This document shows, one piece after another, positions 6,539-7,944 of a DNA stretch of 7,944 nt (position 1 is the first letter of the stretch; every line of letters begins with the position of its first letter). The notes beneath the pieces are model-generated. The model was not told the DNA's origin. It searched no databases and saw nothing but the letters and a program-made list of their open reading frames with translations. This stretch comes from JBFFXF01 sp041569895 (GTDB lineage: Bacteria; Planctomycetota; UBA8108; JACQVS01): positions 1 to 7,944 of the forward strand of contig JBFFXF010000318.1 of assembly GCA_041569895.1 (NCBI GenBank), given 5' to 3'. The position numbers and the translations under genes are program-made.

Positions 6539-7071
6539 CGGGTGTACCTCTCGAGGACGTCCGTCCAGCGGCCGCGGGCGCGCAGCAGGACCTCCGCCAC
6601 CTCGCGAACGGCGCCGCGATCCGAGGTGGCGCGGGTGATGTAGGCGGCGAACCGCTTCACCTCGGGGCGGGCGTTCGCCACGGCGACCGGGAAGCCGCTG
6701 AGCCGCAGACAGGGTATGTCGATGATGTCATCGCCGACGTAGCAGAGCTCCTTCGCATCGATCTTGCGCTCGCGCAGGATCTCCTCGAGCTTCGGCCGCT
6801 TGTCGCGCACGCCGTCGTGATGGAACGAGACGTCGAGCTCCGCGGCGCGCCGGGCGACCACCGGCGACGGTCGACCGGAGAGCAGGCCGACCTCGAGGCC
6901 GTGGAAGCGGAGCAGGTGGATGCCGGTGCCGTCGACGACGTTGAATCGCTTGGTCTCGGCGCCGGTCGGGTCGAGGGAGATTCCGCCGTCGGTGAGGACA
7001 TCGTCAACATCGAGCACCACGAGCCGGACGGCAGCGGCCGGCCCCCGGATCTGACGTGCGGCGGCTTGCAT
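6535..7071 (-). CDS. kdsC: 3-deoxy-D-manno-octulosonate-8-phosphate phosphatase KdsC
   Basis: A 178-residue cap-less HAD phosphatase that removes phosphate from Kdo-8-P before CMP activation for the LPS inner core. All HAD motifs are present: DVDDVLTDGG (residues 21-30; nucleophile D21, acid/base D23), LSGR (64-67), the lysine motif KRPKLEEIL (91-99, K94) and VGDDIIDIP (112-120, metal-binding D114/D115 and D118). The family signatures KRFNVVDGTGI (41-51) and DRGAVREV (151-158) identify KdsC rather than another HAD enzyme. D24 sits where most KdsC proteins have Gly (DVDG). The frame is open further upstream to 7293, but that extension runs into repeats. The ATG at 7069-7071 gives the normal family length and has AAGGAA (7076-7081) 4 nt upstream. 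Translation is coupled to the lptC-like gene by ATGA overlap. In many Gram-negatives kdsC also lies beside lptC, which supports both calls. Confidence 0.95.
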   Translation of the reverse strand: MQAAARQIRGPAAAVRLVVLDVDDVLTDGGISLDPTGAETKRFNVVDGTGIHLLRFHGLEVGLLSGRPSPVVARRAAELDVSFHHDGVRDKRPKLEEILRERKIDAKELCYVGDDIIDIPCLRLSGFPVAVANARPEVKRFAAYITRATSDRGAVREVAEVLLRARGRWTDVLERYTR

Positions 7072-7111
7072 TGCGTTCCTTGCCCTCCCGCCCCGACTCT
7101 CTTCGTCAGAC

Positions 7112-7128
7112 CCCCGCCGCCAGCGGGG
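7112..7128 (-). other. Leader hairpin of the kdsC operon
   Basis: CCCCGC (7112-7117) and GCGGGG (7123-7128) form a perfect 6-bp stem with a 5-nt loop, inside the predicted 5' leader of kdsC. There is no T tract. It may modulate the leader or be chance in GC-rich DNA. Confidence 0.35.
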
Positions 7129-7163
7129 CTTCCTTTCCGGCCCGCGACCAACTGCCAGCCGGT

Positions 7164-7191
7164 ATTGTAGTCCATCCCCCGCACCGGGCAA
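7164..7191 (-). promoter_or_regulatory. Predicted promoter of the kdsC-lptC-lipoprotein operon
   Basis: On the minus strand TTGCCC (7186-7191) and TACAAT (7164-7169) are spaced by 16 bp, a good sigma70-type match. The expected start near 7157 leaves a leader of about 86 nt before the kdsC ATG. The repeat array begins only 48 bp upstream of the -35 element, at 7239. Confidence 0.6.
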
Positions 7192-7571
7192 GGGAAAGCG
7201 GACGCGGAACCACCGAACCCGGAACCAGATGCGACTGACCGGAGACATGGGTGACACCTCCCGATCCCCGCCGGATCCCCGACCCAGGGTCACGCCCGAT
7301 CCCCGACCCCCGACCCAGGGTCACGTCTGCGCCGGATCCCCGACCCAGGGTCACGCCCGATCCCTGACCCAGGGTCACGCTTCATCCGACGAACCCGATC
7401 CGGGGACATGGGTAACACTTTCACGCCTCATTCCCGAAGCAGGAACGATCCCTGGACCCCCGCTTCAAATCCGACCCAGGGTCGGGCGCGGCCCAAACCG
7501 GGGACATGGGTAACACTCCCCCGCCAGCCGATCCGGAGACATGGGTGACACCCTTCGGCGAACCCGACCCT

Positions 7572-7601
7572 GGGTCAGCCGCGGACGGGTCAGCCGCGGA
7601 C
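7572..7601. repeat. 15-bp perfect tandem duplication
   Basis: GGGTCAGCCGCGGAC at 7572-7586 is repeated exactly at 7587-7601. The first copy uses the right arm of the palindrome at 7566. This looks like local slippage within the array. Confidence 0.85.
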
Positions 7602-7613
7602 CCCCGGGACCCC

Positions 7614-7739
7614 CGACCCAGGGTCACGCGGACCAGATCCGGGGACATCGGTAACACCCTCGGCGCCCGACCCTGGGTCAGCACCCGGATCCCGACCCTG
7701 GGTCGGGGCGAAGTCAAACCGGGGACATGGGTAACACTC
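7614..7739 (+). repeat. 126-bp direct repeat, copy 1
   Basis: This block holds three palindromes (7615, 7669, 7694) and two family A motifs (7639, 7719). It matches 7819-7944 along its whole length with two adjacent substitutions (GT at 7651-7652 versus TC in copy 2), with no gaps. Confidence 0.93.
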
Positions 7740-7818
7740 GGTCGACCCCGGACCCAGGGTCGTCGCCGATCCCGGACCCAGGGTCAGGCGGACCCACGAC
7801 CCTGGGTCCGAGGACGCG

Positions 7819-7944
7819 CGACCCAGGGTCACGCGGACCAGATCCGGGGACATCGTCAACACCCTCGGCGCCCGACCCTGGGTCAGCACCCGGATCCCGA
7901 CCCTGGGTCGGGGCGAAGTCAAACCGGGGACATGGGTAACACTC
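7819..7944 (+). repeat. 126-bp direct repeat, copy 2 (reaches window edge)
   Basis: Second copy of the block at 7614-7739, offset by 205 bp. Identity is broken only inside the first family A motif, where copy 2 reads ATCGTCAACACC. The block ends at the window edge, so the true duplication may be longer. Near identity suggests a recent duplication or gene-conversion-like homogenisation. Confidence 0.93.

Larger units (their letters stand above)
7281..7909. repeat. 11-bp palindrome family B, GACCCWGGGTC, 15 exact copies
   Basis: Exact copies start at 7281, 7312, 7342, 7366, 7473, 7566, 7615, 7669, 7694, 7751, 7775, 7798, 7820, 7874 and 7899. The arms GACCC/GGGTC are invariant and only the central base varies: A in nine, T in six. 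The copies with A often sit in a longer shared context (CCCCGACCCAGGGTCACGC). Each copy contains a CCWGG site. The odd length, the invariant arms and the density (15 in 629 bp) point to a dispersed palindrome or protein-binding-site cluster. It is not a terminator: 5-bp arms, a 1-nt centre and no T tract. Confidence 0.93.
7239..7943 (+). repeat. 20-bp repeat family A, consensus CCGGGGACATGGGTAACACT, 8 copies
   Basis: Copies lie at 7239-7258, 7400-7419, 7498-7517, 7533-7552, 7639-7658, 7719-7738, 7844-7863 and 7924-7943, all on the plus strand. Two clean subtypes exist. CCGGGGACATGGGTAACACT occurs at 7400, 7498, 7719 and 7924. CCGGAGACATGGGTGACACC occurs at 7239 and 7533. The copies at 7639 and 7844 are variants with ATCGG and ATCGTC in the middle. 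Start-to-start distances are 161, 98, 35, 106, 80, 125 and 80 bp. Read on the minus strand, the inner part starts TGTTACCC, reminiscent of TGT-started insertion-sequence ends, but no element can be identified. Confidence 0.9.
7239..7944. repeat. Non-coding mosaic array of two interleaved repeat families
   Basis: About 700 bp with no credible gene on either strand. It is filled with a 20-bp same-orientation motif (8 copies) and an 11-bp palindrome (15 exact copies), joined by GATCC- and CACGC-rich linkers. Open frames here only translate the repeats into low-complexity peptides rich in Pro, Gly, Thr, Arg and Ser. Spacing is irregular, so it is not a CRISPR array. The second copy of the 126-bp block reaches the window edge, so the array may extend to the right. 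No transposase or other mobile gene is visible. Confidence 0.9.

Noticed and set aside
3335..6643. A 1102-codon open frame on the plus strand opposite the lptC-like gene
   Set aside because: It mirrors the codon phase of the real minus-strand gene, as is common in GC-rich DNA. Its translation is rich in Arg, Ala, Asp, Val and Leu with no domain or motif, and the minus strand has the anchor, coupling and family pattern.
7072..7293. A longer kdsC start at 7293 adding 74 residues
   Set aside because: The extension translates the predicted promoter, the leader and repeat sequence (TLGRGSG-like), has no family similarity, and the ATG at 7071 has a good ribosome site.
7421..7922. Two minus-strand open frames whose predicted proteins begin with the same residues (MTSPRPRVGIRV...)
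   Set aside because: The similarity comes from the 126-bp DNA duplication; the peptides are translated palindromes and motifs with no ribosome site or domain.
7239..7944. CRISPR array
   Set aside because: The distances between the 20-bp motifs range from 35 to 161 bp, the 'spacers' contain repeated palindromes, and no cas gene is present.
7239..7944. Integron attC site cluster
   Set aside because: The GTTACCC core on the minus strand does not fit the GTTRRRY/RYYYAAC core sites, and there are no gene cassettes between repeats.
7239..7944. Replication origin with iterons
   Set aside because: There is no DnaA-box cluster, AT-rich unwinding region or replication initiator gene; the region is very GC-rich.

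Overview
The window is GC-rich bacterial chromosomal DNA from a Gram-negative, LPS-making organism. The Kdo-8-phosphate phosphatase gene and an LptC/OstA-type LPS-bridge protein imply a Kdo-containing outer membrane. Gene content and style would fit an environmental lineage such as Planctomycetota, Acidobacteriota or Myxococcota, but nothing here fixes the phylum.

Left part, positions 1-1689, plus strand. An ABC-2-type membrane permease-like protein comes first; its frame is open to the left edge, so its start could lie outside. A 185-bp intergenic follows, with a good sigma70-type promoter (TTGCCA-17-TATACT). It drives a GTG-started calcineurin-like metallophosphoesterase with all metal-binding motifs. 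A 75-bp convergent gap with two small hairpins separates this from tatA on the minus strand (1765-2052), a twin-arginine translocase subunit with an N-terminal extension. The 409 bp between tatA and the next gene hold no gene. They carry two hairpins, a perfect 22-bp tandem duplication and an intrinsic terminator for the operon to the right.

Middle part, positions 2462-7071, minus strand: a three-gene LPS-biogenesis operon read right to left. It is kdsC, then (4-bp ATGA overlap) an 1129-residue membrane-anchored LptC/OstA-like protein, then (30-bp gap) a periplasmic or outer-membrane lipoprotein of the CsgG/LpoB-like style. A promoter (TTGCCC-16-TACAAT) lies about 93 bp upstream of the kdsC ATG. 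KdsC finishes Kdo for the LPS core. The giant protein looks like LptC plus several OstA-like beta repeats in one chain, a possible one-piece periplasmic bridge. The lipoprotein's role is unknown.

Right part, positions 7239-7944: a dense, non-coding mosaic of two interleaved repeat families. One is a 20-bp motif (consensus CCGGGGACATGGGTAACACT, 8 copies, all in one orientation). The other is an 11-bp palindrome (GACCCWGGGTC, 15 exact copies). Part of the array is a 126-bp block duplicated with only two substitutions, and the second copy runs to the window edge. This array has no obvious explanation from the genes in the window and is the most unusual part of it.
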